Shown here in pieces: positions 1 to 6,934 of a stretch of DNA of 9,840 nt (within the stretch, counting starts at the first letter, position 1; every line of letters starts with the position of its first letter). The notes beneath the pieces are model-generated. The model saw nothing but the letters and a program-made list of their open reading frames with translations. It made no database searches and had not been told where the DNA came from. The stretch is from Bacteroidia bacterium (lineage in GTDB: Bacteria > Bacteroidota > Bacteroidia > Bacteroidales > UBA12481): contig JAPLDV010000798.1 in the NCBI GenBank assembly GCA_026391235.1, positions 1 to 9,840 of the forward strand, written 5' to 3'. A program made the translations under genes and the position numbers.

Positions 1-998
1 TCCCAATTTTCAGGGAACTGGTTAGTATTCAGCTTAAAGTGGCCCCAGGTTTCAAACGGGCCTTCATGGTACAGATATTTGAGTCCGGCTTTTTTCGTGA
101 GATCGAGTGCATCTTCAAACTCTTTCACTCCGAAGTTCATAATCAGATAGGCAGCCGTGGCACTTTTAGCTGTTTTCCCCCATTCGCCGTCGATCATCGG
201 GTGAGGAAGGCTTTCGGCGATTTCAATTTCGCCTATAGTTTTCAGGGCTTCGGTTGCTTTACATCCGAATAAAGCTATAGATGAGCCGATTACGCCGCCA
301 TCATCAAATGCCGGGGCAACATAATAATCGTGTGCCCAATTTGAAACGATGCGCTCCCTGTTCCGGTTCCGGCAGTATGCCTGGATAATACTTCCAAACG
401 ATTCTTTTCGTGCGGTTTGCCCCCGGTAAAAAACCTTCACTGAATCCGCGACATCAATCAGGCTGTTGGTTTCGAAAATATCAAAAGATGGTTCGATATC
501 ACTTTCTTCTGTCGGGTACCCTCCTAATGTTTTAAGATTTAAGGATTGTATACCAATGGCATAAACTGAATTCCTTACCACACCAACCGTTTCTCCGATG
601 GTTTCGCTTATGGAAGTCGGGTAGGGTCCCCAAACGATAAGATCGAGTGAATCAGCTCCGGTTAACTGCTCCAGCTTCAGTACCAGATGGGTTGGTTTGG
701 CTTCGATATGGATTCTGGCCTCCCGTTTGCCGTCAAATGATAGGGTAATAATCTTGCCGGATGCATCAACCTCGCATGAGACCGGTGACATAAAGGCACC
801 GGCAGCCCTGATCTGCATCAGGGGAGCAGGCTGATTCTCAGCCAGGTAGTTTTTACCGCTTCCGGGATCAGATAGTGCTGTGATAAAGCCTTTTTCCGAA
901 ACTTTGATCAGAAACTGACCGGTTTTCCATTCGCTGCCTTTTGGTGCACAGGCCGTTAGCAAGGCAGCGAGGAGCAGGCTTAATGAGGATTTCTTCAT
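1..998 (-). CDS. Putative carbohydrate-active lipoprotein (C-terminus outside window)
   Basis: The reading frame is open from the ATG complement at 996-998 to the left edge, so about 332 codons are visible and the stop lies outside the window. The protein starts MKKSSLSLLLAALLTACAPK, a lipoprotein signal with a good lipobox (LTAC, Cys17), so it is probably anchored in the membrane after export. A beta-rich N-terminal half (for example LVLKLEQLTGADSLDLIVWG) is followed near the visible end by AGLKYLYHEGPFETWGHF, which looks like the opening strands of a TIM-barrel glycoside hydrolase similar to alpha-galactosidase-like proteins in Bacteroidota polysaccharide loci. That family assignment is from memory of the pattern, and the catalytic residues would lie beyond the edge. 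It is downstream of the GH127-type gene on the same strand, 141 bases away, with a palindromic element between them, so co-transcription is plausible. The lipoprotein call is firm; the enzyme class is tentative. Confidence 0.7.
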   Translation of the reverse strand, partial: MKKSSLSLLLAALLTACAPKGSEWKTGQFLIKVSEKGFITALSDPGSGKNYLAENQPAPLMQIRAAGAFMSPVSCEVDASGKIITLSFDGKREARIHIEAKPTHLVLKLEQLTGADSLDLIVWGPYPTSISETIGETVGVVRNSVYAIGIQSLNLKTLGGYPTEESDIEPSFDIFETNSLIDVADSVKVFYRGQTARKESFGSIIQAYCRNRNRERIVSNWAHDYYVAPAFDDGGVIGSSIALFGCKATEALKTIGEIEIAESLPHPMIDGEWGKTAKSATAAYLIMNFGVKEFEDALDLTKKAGLKYLYHEGPFETWGHFKLNTNQFPENW

Positions 999-1016
999 TT
1001 TAGTTTATATGTTAGC

Positions 1017-1133
1017 GAAAGGTACCCACCCCCTTGCCCCCCTCCCTGAAACAGGGAGGGGGAATCGGCCCCGGCTTTCCCTCGGAGATAAGCCCCTCCC
1101 TGCTTCAGGGAGGGGTTGGGGTGGGTACCTTTC
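1017..1133. repeat. REPIN-like nested palindrome (two GC-rich hairpins)
   Basis: The outer arms GAAAGGTACCCACC (1017-1030) and GGTGGGTACCTTTC (1120-1133) are exact reverse complements. Inside are two near-identical small hairpins: CCCCCTCCCTG-AAA-CAGGGAGGGGG (1038-1062) and CCCCTCCCTG-CTT-CAGGGAGGGG (1093-1115). The whole is therefore two inverted copies of one REP-like unit. Such CCCTCCCTG/CAGGGAGGG elements are scattered in many Bacteroidota genomes (general knowledge). Here it fills the space between two minus-strand genes and could fold in the transcript, damping read-through into the downstream gene or protecting the 3' end of the upstream message. No T-tract makes it a clear intrinsic terminator. 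Confidence 0.85.
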
Positions 1134-1139
1134 AGAGTT

Positions 1140-3173
1140 TTACTTTATTACCGGTATCTCGCTCAGTCTCAGTTTTGCAGAGGCATAGGGGACCAGTTCG
1201 ATCTCATGAGGTGCGGCATCACCCGTCAATGCTACAGGTGAATATGGAGTCAATCCAGCGTTATTATTATCCATTACCCATCCCGGAATCAGTTTCCCTT
1301 TGGCTTTCAGCATGATCGGAGGATTCTGGTTGAGAGTTTCAAAACCACCTTTTGCTGCATTATAAATTTGATCTCCCTGATCGCCAAACGGGTATTTTCC
1401 GATGGGATTAGTTACTACTTCAAAGCTTTTCGACAGGTCGGTTTCATCGATAATGAGTCCGAAATTCCATGGGCTGGCGGGTTCAATCATCCAGTCGGTT
1501 GATCCCATGTATTGGTAATTGTTTTTAACCGTTGTGATCGGGGTAAATTTCCTGGCTATACGCAAACTGAAAAACAGCGGACCTTTGGCAACCGAAGCGG
1601 CATTATTATATCGGCGTTCGATGCGAACAGGAGATGTCAGGACCAGCTCGATGCGATCCCCTGGTTTCCATTTCCGGCTAACTGCGAGGAATTCACCTGT
1701 TTTGCAGGCAATGGGCTCACCGTTAACAGCCACGGTTGGTTTTGCTGCCCATTCGGGTATTCTCAGATAGATTGGGAACGTGGCTTCTTTATCCGGATTA
1801 ACCAGGATAACTACTTTATCTTCAAACGGATAGTTGGATTGCACTTCGATGCTAACCGGAACTTTTGAACCAGTCAGGGCATTTACCTTGCAGGGGGCAT
1901 AACTGATTGCGGCCAGACCTGCATCCGGGGTGGCCATCCACAGCGATTGTGTGAATTTGGGCCATCCCTGGTGACCATTGGCGGTGCAGCAGCCAAAGTC
2001 AGGCTCAGTGCCGAAAATGTTGGCATCGGGACGGTTACTCGACCATGGGCGGGGAGCATCGCTCACCAGGACCTGATTGGCCTGCTGGTCGTACTGATGT
2101 GCCCAATAATCAGCGGTACAGGTTCCGGGCAAGCTGTTGAAGGCCAGAATATCCAGACGGTCGGCCAGTTTTACGTTGCCGGTGATTTCAATCAGATTTT
2201 CCAGGGAAAACATATATTCCACCACAGCACACATCTCGGTGCCTTGTACCGGATTCCGGCCGCTGAGGTGTTCATCGCCTGAGAAGCGGCCGCCTACCTG
2301 ACCGTGATAGCTGTCGAGCTTGATTAATCCGTCAAGGGATGCCTGTAAATCAGCTGCGTTGCCCGATTGTTGCGACCATATACCCGGATATTTTGTAGCC
2401 ATGGCATTGTTTACCACGTGAGCAGTAAGGCCGACGGCATCCCAGATTTTCGGTATCCTTCCTTCACGTGCTGCGAGAGAATCCCAGGGGAATTTAATAA
2501 AATAGTTTCCCCAATTGAAGCAGTTTTCCTGGATCGACCGGATGGCCTTCAAAACGGTGGTATCGCCGGTCTGGCGATAAAGCCAGTAACCGGTCACGGC
2601 ATTTTCCATTGCCCTCACGCCCCTCCATTCCTTGTCGGGCCAATCGGGTTTGGTGACGGCCAGGTAGTTGAAATACTTTTTGATCATCTCAAGCGCCTCT
2701 GGGTCTTTACTGCCTTCATAATAGCTTTTAAGCACTTTAAGACCTACTGCCAGTGGCCATCGGTCCCCGTTTTTTGCCGGGCCAAACCATCCGTTGGGTT
2801 GGCCGGATGCCAGAATGGGTTCCATCCAGGTTTTAACCTTTTCGATCAGGCGCTGGTCATCCAGCAGATAGGCAAGCGGGACCAAGCCATCGAGATAATA
2901 AGGGCCGCGCTCCCAGGCCTCCTTATCACCCCCGCGCCATGCTGAGGTGGTTAGTGAGGGCCAGAACTCATCGAGATGGCCCGGTAACCCATCGGCCTGA
3001 ATCTGCAGCTGATCCTTCAGCCATCCTGAGGGTTTCACCGATCCAAGCGGAAGCTGTATAAATGCATTGTCTTTCAGTGGTTCCCGGTTGGCGGGATAGT
3101 TTGATTCCTGCTTGCTGCATGAGAAGCAGAGAGCAATTAATCCGGTCATAAAAAGTGCTGTTGTGCGTAACAT
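1140..3173 (-). CDS. GH127-family (DUF1680-type) beta-L-arabinofuranosidase-like lipoprotein
   Basis: The 677-residue protein begins with an export signal ending CFSCSKQ (Cys19 is a plausible but imperfect lipobox), so it is probably a periplasmic or outer-membrane lipoprotein. Residues ~40-410 have the alpha/alpha-barrel look of GH127 and ~420-670 form the beta-rich C-terminal part (IYLRIPEWAAKPTVAVNG is typical). The zinc/thiolate site of the family is recognisable: E313-x-C315 in GTEMC, and C395-C396 in DFGCCTAN. In the characterised GH127 enzyme HypBA1 these correspond to Glu338, Cys340, Cys417 and Cys418, with Cys417 as nucleophile, and the spacing is nearly the same. E301 (GDEHLSG) is a candidate acid/base. 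GH127 and related families release beta-L-arabinofuranose from plant glycans; the exact substrate cannot be read from sequence. The start is the first ATG before the signal peptide. It probably heads an operon with the lipoprotein gene at <1-998. Confidence 0.88.
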   Translation of the reverse strand: MLRTTALFMTGLIALCFSCSKQESNYPANREPLKDNAFIQLPLGSVKPSGWLKDQLQIQADGLPGHLDEFWPSLTTSAWRGGDKEAWERGPYYLDGLVPLAYLLDDQRLIEKVKTWMEPILASGQPNGWFGPAKNGDRWPLAVGLKVLKSYYEGSKDPEALEMIKKYFNYLAVTKPDWPDKEWRGVRAMENAVTGYWLYRQTGDTTVLKAIRSIQENCFNWGNYFIKFPWDSLAAREGRIPKIWDAVGLTAHVVNNAMATKYPGIWSQQSGNAADLQASLDGLIKLDSYHGQVGGRFSGDEHLSGRNPVQGTEMCAVVEYMFSLENLIEITGNVKLADRLDILAFNSLPGTCTADYWAHQYDQQANQVLVSDAPRPWSSNRPDANIFGTEPDFGCCTANGHQGWPKFTQSLWMATPDAGLAAISYAPCKVNALTGSKVPVSIEVQSNYPFEDKVVILVNPDKEATFPIYLRIPEWAAKPTVAVNGEPIACKTGEFLAVSRKWKPGDRIELVLTSPVRIERRYNNAASVAKGPLFFSLRIARKFTPITTVKNNYQYMGSTDWMIEPASPWNFGLIIDETDLSKSFEVVTNPIGKYPFGDQGDQIYNAAKGGFETLNQNPPIMLKAKGKLIPGWVMDNNNAGLTPYSPVALTGDAAPHEIELVPYASAKLRLSEIPVIK

Positions 3174-3218
3174 AATCGGGCGAGTTAAAATTTCGATCGA
3201 ACCGGGTAAAGTTAGGTA

Positions 3219-3348
3219 ATTTGCTAATATGCTAATTTGCTAATGTGCTAATGAGTCAATGTGCCAATGGTGCCAATGTGCCAATGGGGCAATGTGCCGA
3301 TGTGCCAATGTGCCGATGTGCCAATGGTGCCAATGTGCCAATGTGCCG
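3219..3348. repeat. Octamer tandem repeat, consensus ATGTGCCA, about 16 copies
   Basis: Counting unit by unit gives 16 copies of an 8-base unit. It drifts from ATTTGCTA/ATATGCTA at the left to ATGTGCCA/ATGTGCCG at the right, with two 9-base units (ATGGTGCCA at 3267 and 3324). Open frames across it on both strands are low-complexity artefacts (repeats of Cys-Ala-Asn-Val/Pro type) and not genes. The array lies in the 354-base non-coding stretch 3174-3527 between the divergent GH127-like gene and the recombinase gene, nearer the former. Similar degenerate octamer arrays occur between genes in Bacteroidota. The variation among units suggests slippage followed by drift. Its regulatory role, if any, is unknown. 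Confidence 0.9.
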
Positions 3349-3445
3349 ATTAATTGATATATCTGCACGAGCCACTTTCAATTGCCAACAGGAGAGAAGG
3401 AAACCCGGGCATGAGTGGCAGGAGATATTTTCAATTTTTTTTCCA

Positions 3446-3465
3446 ATGCGCACTGCATTGTGCAT
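3446..3465. promoter_or_regulatory. Imperfect 20-base dyad upstream of the recombinase gene
   Basis: ATGCGCACTG and CATTGTGCAT are reverse complements at 8 of 10 positions. The dyad lies 62 bases before the recombinase start, where an operator could sit. No partner regulator is encoded in the window and no second copy was seen. The rest of 3349-3527 holds no gene and no convincing TTTG/TAnnTTTG promoter that I can place. Confidence 0.2.
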
Positions 3466-3527
3466 CTATAGCTGATAATGGAGGCAAAACCGAAATCATT
3501 CGTATAACCATCCTAAACATTAAATAA

Positions 3528-4889
3528 ATGAATATGAAAGAATCTGTTCAGATGACCATCACCAAGCGATTTTTCCTGCTGAAAATGAAGAAAGATGAAC
3601 AGGACATCCGTTTTCTGCGAACGCTGCGATACGCCAGATGGGATTCTGCCGCTTTCTGCTGGGTGATCAGCCGGAAGGAAGAGAACCTGATCATGATGCG
3701 CAATTACTTTGCCGAAAGACTCACCGAAGATAACGGGGATAGACCATCAGTCACTCCCGTTATTACCAAATCGTTGCCTGCCATTGAAACCAATACGCTT
3801 CTGGTAGTGAAATACCACAATGGACGGGTCCGGTTGATATTCAGGTATGATAAGGAACTGGGTAAACTGATCAAAACACTTCCGCTCTACGCCTGGGATA
3901 AAGAAAACCTTTGGTGGACTATTGCCCACACGGAAGGTGCACTGGCCAAACTGGTCAGTTTTTGTGAGCAGTGCGGGTGGAAATACCGATACCTGGAAGA
4001 CCTGCGCCATTTGGACCGGAAGCCCCGGCTTAAACCGGATCAAGTGGAAAACTACCGTCAGGTCCCGGACTGTTATCTGGATAAGCTCACCGTACTCAGG
4101 TATAGCAGCAACACGATCAAGACCTACAAGGATTGCTTTTGTGAATTCATCAACTATTACAGCACCAAAGAAATCAACGAAATAACGCAGGAGGAGATCC
4201 AAACCTATCTTCTCTACCTGGTAGAGGAACGGCAGATATCAACGTCCTATCAGAATCAGGCCATTAATGCGATCAAGTTCTATTTTGAGAAGGTGTTAAA
4301 AGGACCTCGCCGGGTCTATTACATTGAGCGGCCCCGCAAAGAAAAGTTGTTGCCTTCAGTACTCAGTGAAGCAGAGGTTAAAAAGATCATTGAGAACATT
4401 TCGAACTTGAAGCACAAGTGCCTGATTATGACTTGCTATTCAGCCGGATTACGGATCAGCGAGGCCTTGAACTTAAAGCCGGCGGACATCGATTCTAAAC
4501 GGATGATGATCCATATCAACGGAGGCAAAGGTAAGAAAGACCGGATTACGCTGCTTTCAACACGTTTGTTGGAGATTTTACGAGAGTATTACCGCATGTA
4601 CAAACCCAGGGAGTATTTATTCACCGGGCAAATGGGCGGTCAGTATTCCGAGAGGAGTGCCCAGCTTGTTCTCAAGGAGGCTGCCAGGCGTGCAGGGATA
4701 ACCAGACATGTAACCTTGCACACTTTAAGGCACTCTTTTGCCACGCATCTGCTTGAGAATGGAACTGATCTGAGGTATATCCAGAGCTTGCTGGGCCATT
4801 CCAGTCCCAAAACCACTCAGATTTACACCCATATTACAACCAAAGGATTCGATCAGATCAAGAATCCCCTGGATAATCTGGGATTGTAA
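3528..4889 (+). CDS. Tyrosine recombinase, Xer/IntI-like, with duplicated N-terminal module; likely cassette integrase
   Basis: The 453-residue protein has a complete tyrosine-recombinase active site: R309 (GLRISE), K334 (GGKGKKDR), H398 and R401 (LHTLRHSFA), H424 (LLGHSS) and nucleophile Y433 (IYTH). The SAM-like core-binding domain is ~176-262 and the catalytic domain ~273-440. R309 to H398 is 89 residues, close to XerD (96) and far from IntI1 (131), so the extra segment diagnostic of IntI is absent. The tail KNPLDNL nevertheless resembles the SPLDxL tail of IntI. Residues 1-~150 are an extra region with two copies of a module: FLRTLRYARWDSAAFCWVI (29-47) and LIKTLPLYAWDKENLWWTI (114-132), matching gap-free, with W..W spacing reminiscent of HARP-type DNA-structure-binding domains (inference). 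A second ATG at 3534 is an alternative start. Base composition resembles the upstream host genes more than the AT-rich cassettes. Recombinase class is certain; the role as cassette integrase is inferred from the attI-like site and array directly downstream. Confidence 0.92.
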   Translation: MNMKESVQMTITKRFFLLKMKKDEQDIRFLRTLRYARWDSAAFCWVISRKEENLIMMRNYFAERLTEDNGDRPSVTPVITKSLPAIETNTLLVVKYHNGRVRLIFRYDKELGKLIKTLPLYAWDKENLWWTIAHTEGALAKLVSFCEQCGWKYRYLEDLRHLDRKPRLKPDQVENYRQVPDCYLDKLTVLRYSSNTIKTYKDCFCEFINYYSTKEINEITQEEIQTYLLYLVEERQISTSYQNQAINAIKFYFEKVLKGPRRVYYIERPRKEKLLPSVLSEAEVKKIIENISNLKHKCLIMTCYSAGLRISEALNLKPADIDSKRMMIHINGGKGKKDRITLLSTRLLEILREYYRMYKPREYLFTGQMGGQYSERSAQLVLKEAARRAGITRHVTLHTLRHSFATHLLENGTDLRYIQSLLGHSSPKTTQIYTHITTKGFDQIKNPLDNLGL

Positions 4890-4955
4890 TTATGGAAGCA
4901 CTTAAAGTTTTTCCGGAAGATTGTGTATATTTGGTTTTAAAAATTTAAACATTGA

Positions 4956-4988
4956 TTTGCAAAATGATAACCAGGTCTACTATATTTC
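4956..4988 (+). promoter_or_regulatory. Candidate array promoter (Bacteroidota type)
   Basis: TTTG at 4956-4959 is followed 21 bases later by TATATTTC at 4981-4988, one mismatch from the Bacteroidota -7 element TAnnTTTG with its -33 TTTG. It lies between the recombinase stop and the attI-like core, the position of the cassette promoter in integrons. An alternative -7-like TATATTTG is at 4926-4933 but has no good -33 partner. AT-rich intergenic DNA yields such matches by chance, so this is weak. Confidence 0.28.
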
Positions 4989-4991
4989 AGA

Positions 4992-5011
4992 TACCCGAAA
5001 GTTTTCGGGTA
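4992..5011 (+). terminator. Hairpin after the recombinase gene (terminator or part of the attachment site)
   Basis: TACCCGAAA (4992-5000) and TTTCGGGTA (5003-5011) are exact reverse complements and would form an 8-base stem with a 4-base loop. It lies about 100 bases after the recombinase stop. No T-run follows, so intrinsic termination is uncertain. Its right arm also forms the first of two direct repeats of the attI-like region, so it may instead bind the recombinase. Confidence 0.3.
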
Positions 5012-5063
5012 ATAATCCTTCGGGTAATAAACCTGCTACAACCAACTCGTTATGCCCAATTGT
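4992..5063 (+). other. attI-like attachment site with GTTA core
   Basis: The core GTTATGCCCA (5049-5058) marks the left edge of cassette 1 and is the exact reverse complement of TGGGCATAAC at 6210-6219. The bases following it (CAATTGTAAA) match those after the other cores (CAATTAGAAA, CAATTACAAA, TCATTGTAAA). Upstream there is no long stem partner, so this is not an attC-like palindrome. Instead there are two direct repeats of TTCGGGTAATAA at 5004-5015 and 5019-5030, 15 bases apart. In class 1 integrons attI likewise carries direct-repeat integrase-binding sites upstream of a simple core. The role is inferred from that arrangement and from its place between recombinase and first cassette. Confidence 0.65.
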
Positions 5064-5093
5064 AAAACGACCAACAACTAAAAACTATATCAT

Positions 5094-5537
5094 ATGATAA
5101 AAGAACAACTTGACAATTTAATCCAGCAAATTCGCGGACTAAAACAGAAAAAAATTTTCCTTTCAACAAAGCATTATGTAACAAAGGAAAAATATTATCA
5201 ATCATTTTCAGCGGCAGACAAATCCGAACTTGAAAATCTTGAAAAAGAAATCAGCGACATTGACAAACAGTTGCAACCCTTGCTTACACAGTTTCAAGCA
5301 AACAGCAATAAGTATGTTGTTGACTATGAAGGCGAGTTTACAGACATCAACGGACTTACATATTGGCATTCTTATAGAGAAATTCTCAACTTCAGAACAA
5401 GCTGCAATATTGACACTTTTACAAATGGTTGGGGCAATTCTATCCAAGATTGCGAAACTTTACTTCAAGAAATTATTGATTTCTTGTTCTACTACCGATT
5501 TACTAATTTTAGAATAACCAACGTAAAAAAAATATGA
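5094..5537 (+). CDS. Hypothetical coiled-coil protein (cassette 1, first gene)
   Basis: This 147-residue protein is not recognised. Residues 1-~95 are charged and helical, with heptad-like stretches (QLDNLIQQIRGLKQKK; ELENLEKEISDIDKQLQPLL) that suggest a coiled coil. The remainder, from ~105, is mixed and aromatic (YEGEFTDINGLTYWHSYREI) and looks like a small globular tail. There is no signal peptide or membrane segment. It starts 35 bases after the attI-like core, making it the first gene of the array and best placed for expression from any array promoter. Its stop is separated from the next ATG by a single base (TGATATG), so the two genes are almost certainly translated together and may form a functional pair. 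AT-rich codon use differs from the recombinase gene. Confidence 0.8.
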   Translation: MIKEQLDNLIQQIRGLKQKKIFLSTKHYVTKEKYYQSFSAADKSELENLEKEISDIDKQLQPLLTQFQANSNKYVVDYEGEFTDINGLTYWHSYREILNFRTSCNIDTFTNGWGNSIQDCETLLQEIIDFLFYYRFTNFRITNVKKI

Positions 5538-5538
5538 T

Positions 5539-6201
5539 ATGACGGCTTACTGTTTTTGCGGACTTTCACTGGATACAATTCAAAAAATTGGTTCTTTACT
5601 TTTTGGACTTATCACTCTAATAATTGTTATTGCTGGGTACTTTAAGTTTTTACAGAACAAACTACGAGACAAACAACTTGACACAGTTTATGAGTTGATT
5701 AAACAAAGTCAGCAAAGTGATTGGCAATATCTATATTTCAATAATTTTGACAATCTTCCATTAAAACATCGTATTGCCACTTTGTTTGACATTACAGAAA
5801 TACAAGAGTTTGAGGAATGTGATAATTTATTTTTTTGGGGTGTGGACATTGAACCGCTTGGTGAAAATTTACTCTCTTGGGACTTCTTCTTTAAATTTTA
5901 TTCTCACCCACTTTTGCCAATTTCAATTGCCAGACCTCTCAAAAAACTTAATCTTTGGCGACAGCAGAGTCATATTCAGTATAAAGATGCGAAGGACAAA
6001 AAATATATTGCAATCGGGAGAAAAAAAATAATTCCCGAAGACGCTTATTACTTTTATTTTTCGGAAGGTGAAATGATGTCTTGTAAAGGATTCAAACAAG
6101 CAGCGACAGAACTCCGAGACTCAATCGTGCAATGGGCCACAAAATATGGACTTGACGACTTGAACATTACAACATCGCACATTTACCGGACAGAAAAGTA
6201 A
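5539..6201 (+). CDS. Hypothetical single-pass membrane protein (cassette 1, second gene)
   Basis: This 220-residue protein is not recognised as a named family. A hydrophobic helix at ~17-36 (IGSLLFGLITLIIVIAGYF) follows a short N-terminus. The basic FKFLQNKLRDK after it suggests a membrane anchor with the bulk of the protein (~40-220) in the cytoplasm. That part is rich in aromatic and acidic residues (DNLFFWGVDIEPLGENLLSWDFFF) and shows no catalytic motif I can name. It follows the coiled-coil gene after one base and ends only 8 bases before the attC-like site, leaving no room for a separate terminator. A membrane-anchored effector with a small cytoplasmic partner would fit toxin-antitoxin or phage-exclusion cargo, but that is speculation from the architecture. 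Confidence 0.8.
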   Translation: MTAYCFCGLSLDTIQKIGSLLFGLITLIIVIAGYFKFLQNKLRDKQLDTVYELIKQSQQSDWQYLYFNNFDNLPLKHRIATLFDITEIQEFEECDNLFFWGVDIEPLGENLLSWDFFFKFYSHPLLPISIARPLKKLNLWRQQSHIQYKDAKDKKYIAIGRKKIIPEDAYYFYFSEGEMMSCKGFKQAATELRDSIVQWATKYGLDDLNITTSHIYRTEK

Positions 6202-6209
6202 AAAACAAC

Positions 6210-6343
6210 TGGGCATAACAGCGGTTTTGCGTTATGGCGGTGGACGTGCAAATATGAACGTATTGCATTTAATAAACTTTGTGCGGGCAGACAGTTTAGC
6301 GTTTCAAATCCGCCACAACGCAAAGCCGCAATCCGTTAGGTGC
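6210..6343 (+). other. attC-like recombination site 1 (end of cassette 1)
   Basis: The outer left arm is TGGGCATAAC (6210-6219). The long stem is GCGGTTTTGCGTTATGGCGG (6221-6240) paired with CCGCCACAACGCAAAGCCGC (6310-6329), 18 of 20 positions complementary. The right core is GTTAGGTGC (6335-6343). One base separates TAAC from the stem on the left and five separate stem and GTTA on the right, an asymmetry kept in site 2 and close to that of sites 3 and 4. Within the site only TAAC/GTTA match; the full left arm pairs instead with the attI-like core at 5049. GACGTGCAAA (6243-6252) in the loop recurs in site 2, and GACAG at 6290, 45 bases before GTTA, recurs in all sites. The length of ~134 bases is like the longer attC sites such as Vibrio cholerae repeats. 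Confidence 0.87.
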
Positions 6344-6355
6344 AATTAGAAAAAA

Positions 6356-6916
6356 ATGATATCAGATAAAATTCAATATTTAAGTAGGATAGCCCTAGGT
6401 TTTGATTTTAGACAATACCTCGAACAGAATCAAAAAAGGTTTATTGTGTTTAAGATAAATACCGTAGATTCTTGTTACGAACTAATGGAAGGAGAAAATT
6501 TTAACTCTATATTGGATCAATCAAACAAAAAGTATTTTCATTCCAAAGCTGGTTATCTTGTCGACATAAAAAAAATGCTTGATACTGAAGCTGAAGCAGA
6601 CCTTCTACTTTTATCAGACGTAGTATTACATTCCAATCCTATAGATCTTGACACCATAATAATCCATGAATTAGTGCATATGATTATTGATTCAAACACT
6701 CCTTTCCCTTTAGAATTAACAGAAGAGGCGGTTGGAATTGGCAACGAAATATATCGACTTACAGACTATCATAATGAATTGATGACAAGACATACTGTCG
6801 AGTTTTGTCAACATTTAGCTAATGTTTGTATTCATTATAATACTGAAACAAAAAATTTTAATAACGGCATGGAGGCAATTAGAAGTGCCATGCGATTCGA
6901 TATTTTTGAAATATAA
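6356..6916 (+). CDS. Putative HExxH zinc-metalloprotease-like protein (cassette 2, first gene)
   Basis: This 186-residue protein carries HELVH at residues 104-108 inside a hydrophobic helix (DTIIIHELVHMII), the zinc-binding and catalytic motif of zincins. Third-ligand candidates are E123/E124 (LTEEAVGIG) or H146. The N-terminal ~100 residues match nothing I recognise, and there is no signal peptide, so it probably acts in the cytoplasm. The ATG is only 12 bases after the core GTTAGGTGC, so the cassette has no room for its own promoter ahead of it and expression should depend on transcription entering through the upstream attC-like site. A second gene follows 18 bases after the stop. Peptidase activity is inferred from one motif; a degenerate or non-proteolytic role is possible. 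Confidence 0.8.
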   Translation: MISDKIQYLSRIALGFDFRQYLEQNQKRFIVFKINTVDSCYELMEGENFNSILDQSNKKYFHSKAGYLVDIKKMLDTEAEADLLLLSDVVLHSNPIDLDTIIIHELVHMIIDSNTPFPLELTEEAVGIGNEIYRLTDYHNELMTRHTVEFCQHLANVCIHYNTETKNFNNGMEAIRSAMRFDIFEI

Positions 6917-6934
6917 ATTAAATAAAATAGAAAA

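Noticed and set aside
1034..1315. Plus-strand frame over the GC-rich palindrome and the 3' end of the GH127-type gene
   Set aside because: It is antisense to a well-supported gene and its N-terminal half is the translated palindrome.
2367..2945. 192-codon plus-strand frame within the GH127-type gene
   Set aside because: It lies wholly antisense to a gene with clear family motifs; long shadow frames are expected there, and its translation has no recognisable domain.
3219..3348. CRISPR array
   Set aside because: The units are 8 bases with no spacers; this is a simple tandem repeat, and no cas gene is present.
3245..3475. Open frame over the octamer array (and its mirror on the minus strand)
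   Set aside because: The translations are repeats of a few residues forced by the tandem DNA repeat, with no domain and no start context.
3528..4889. Canonical integron integrase IntI
   Set aside because: The insertion between the conserved Lys and the HxxR region that defines IntI is absent; spacing is that of Xer enzymes. Only the PLDNL tail and the context suggest an IntI-like role.
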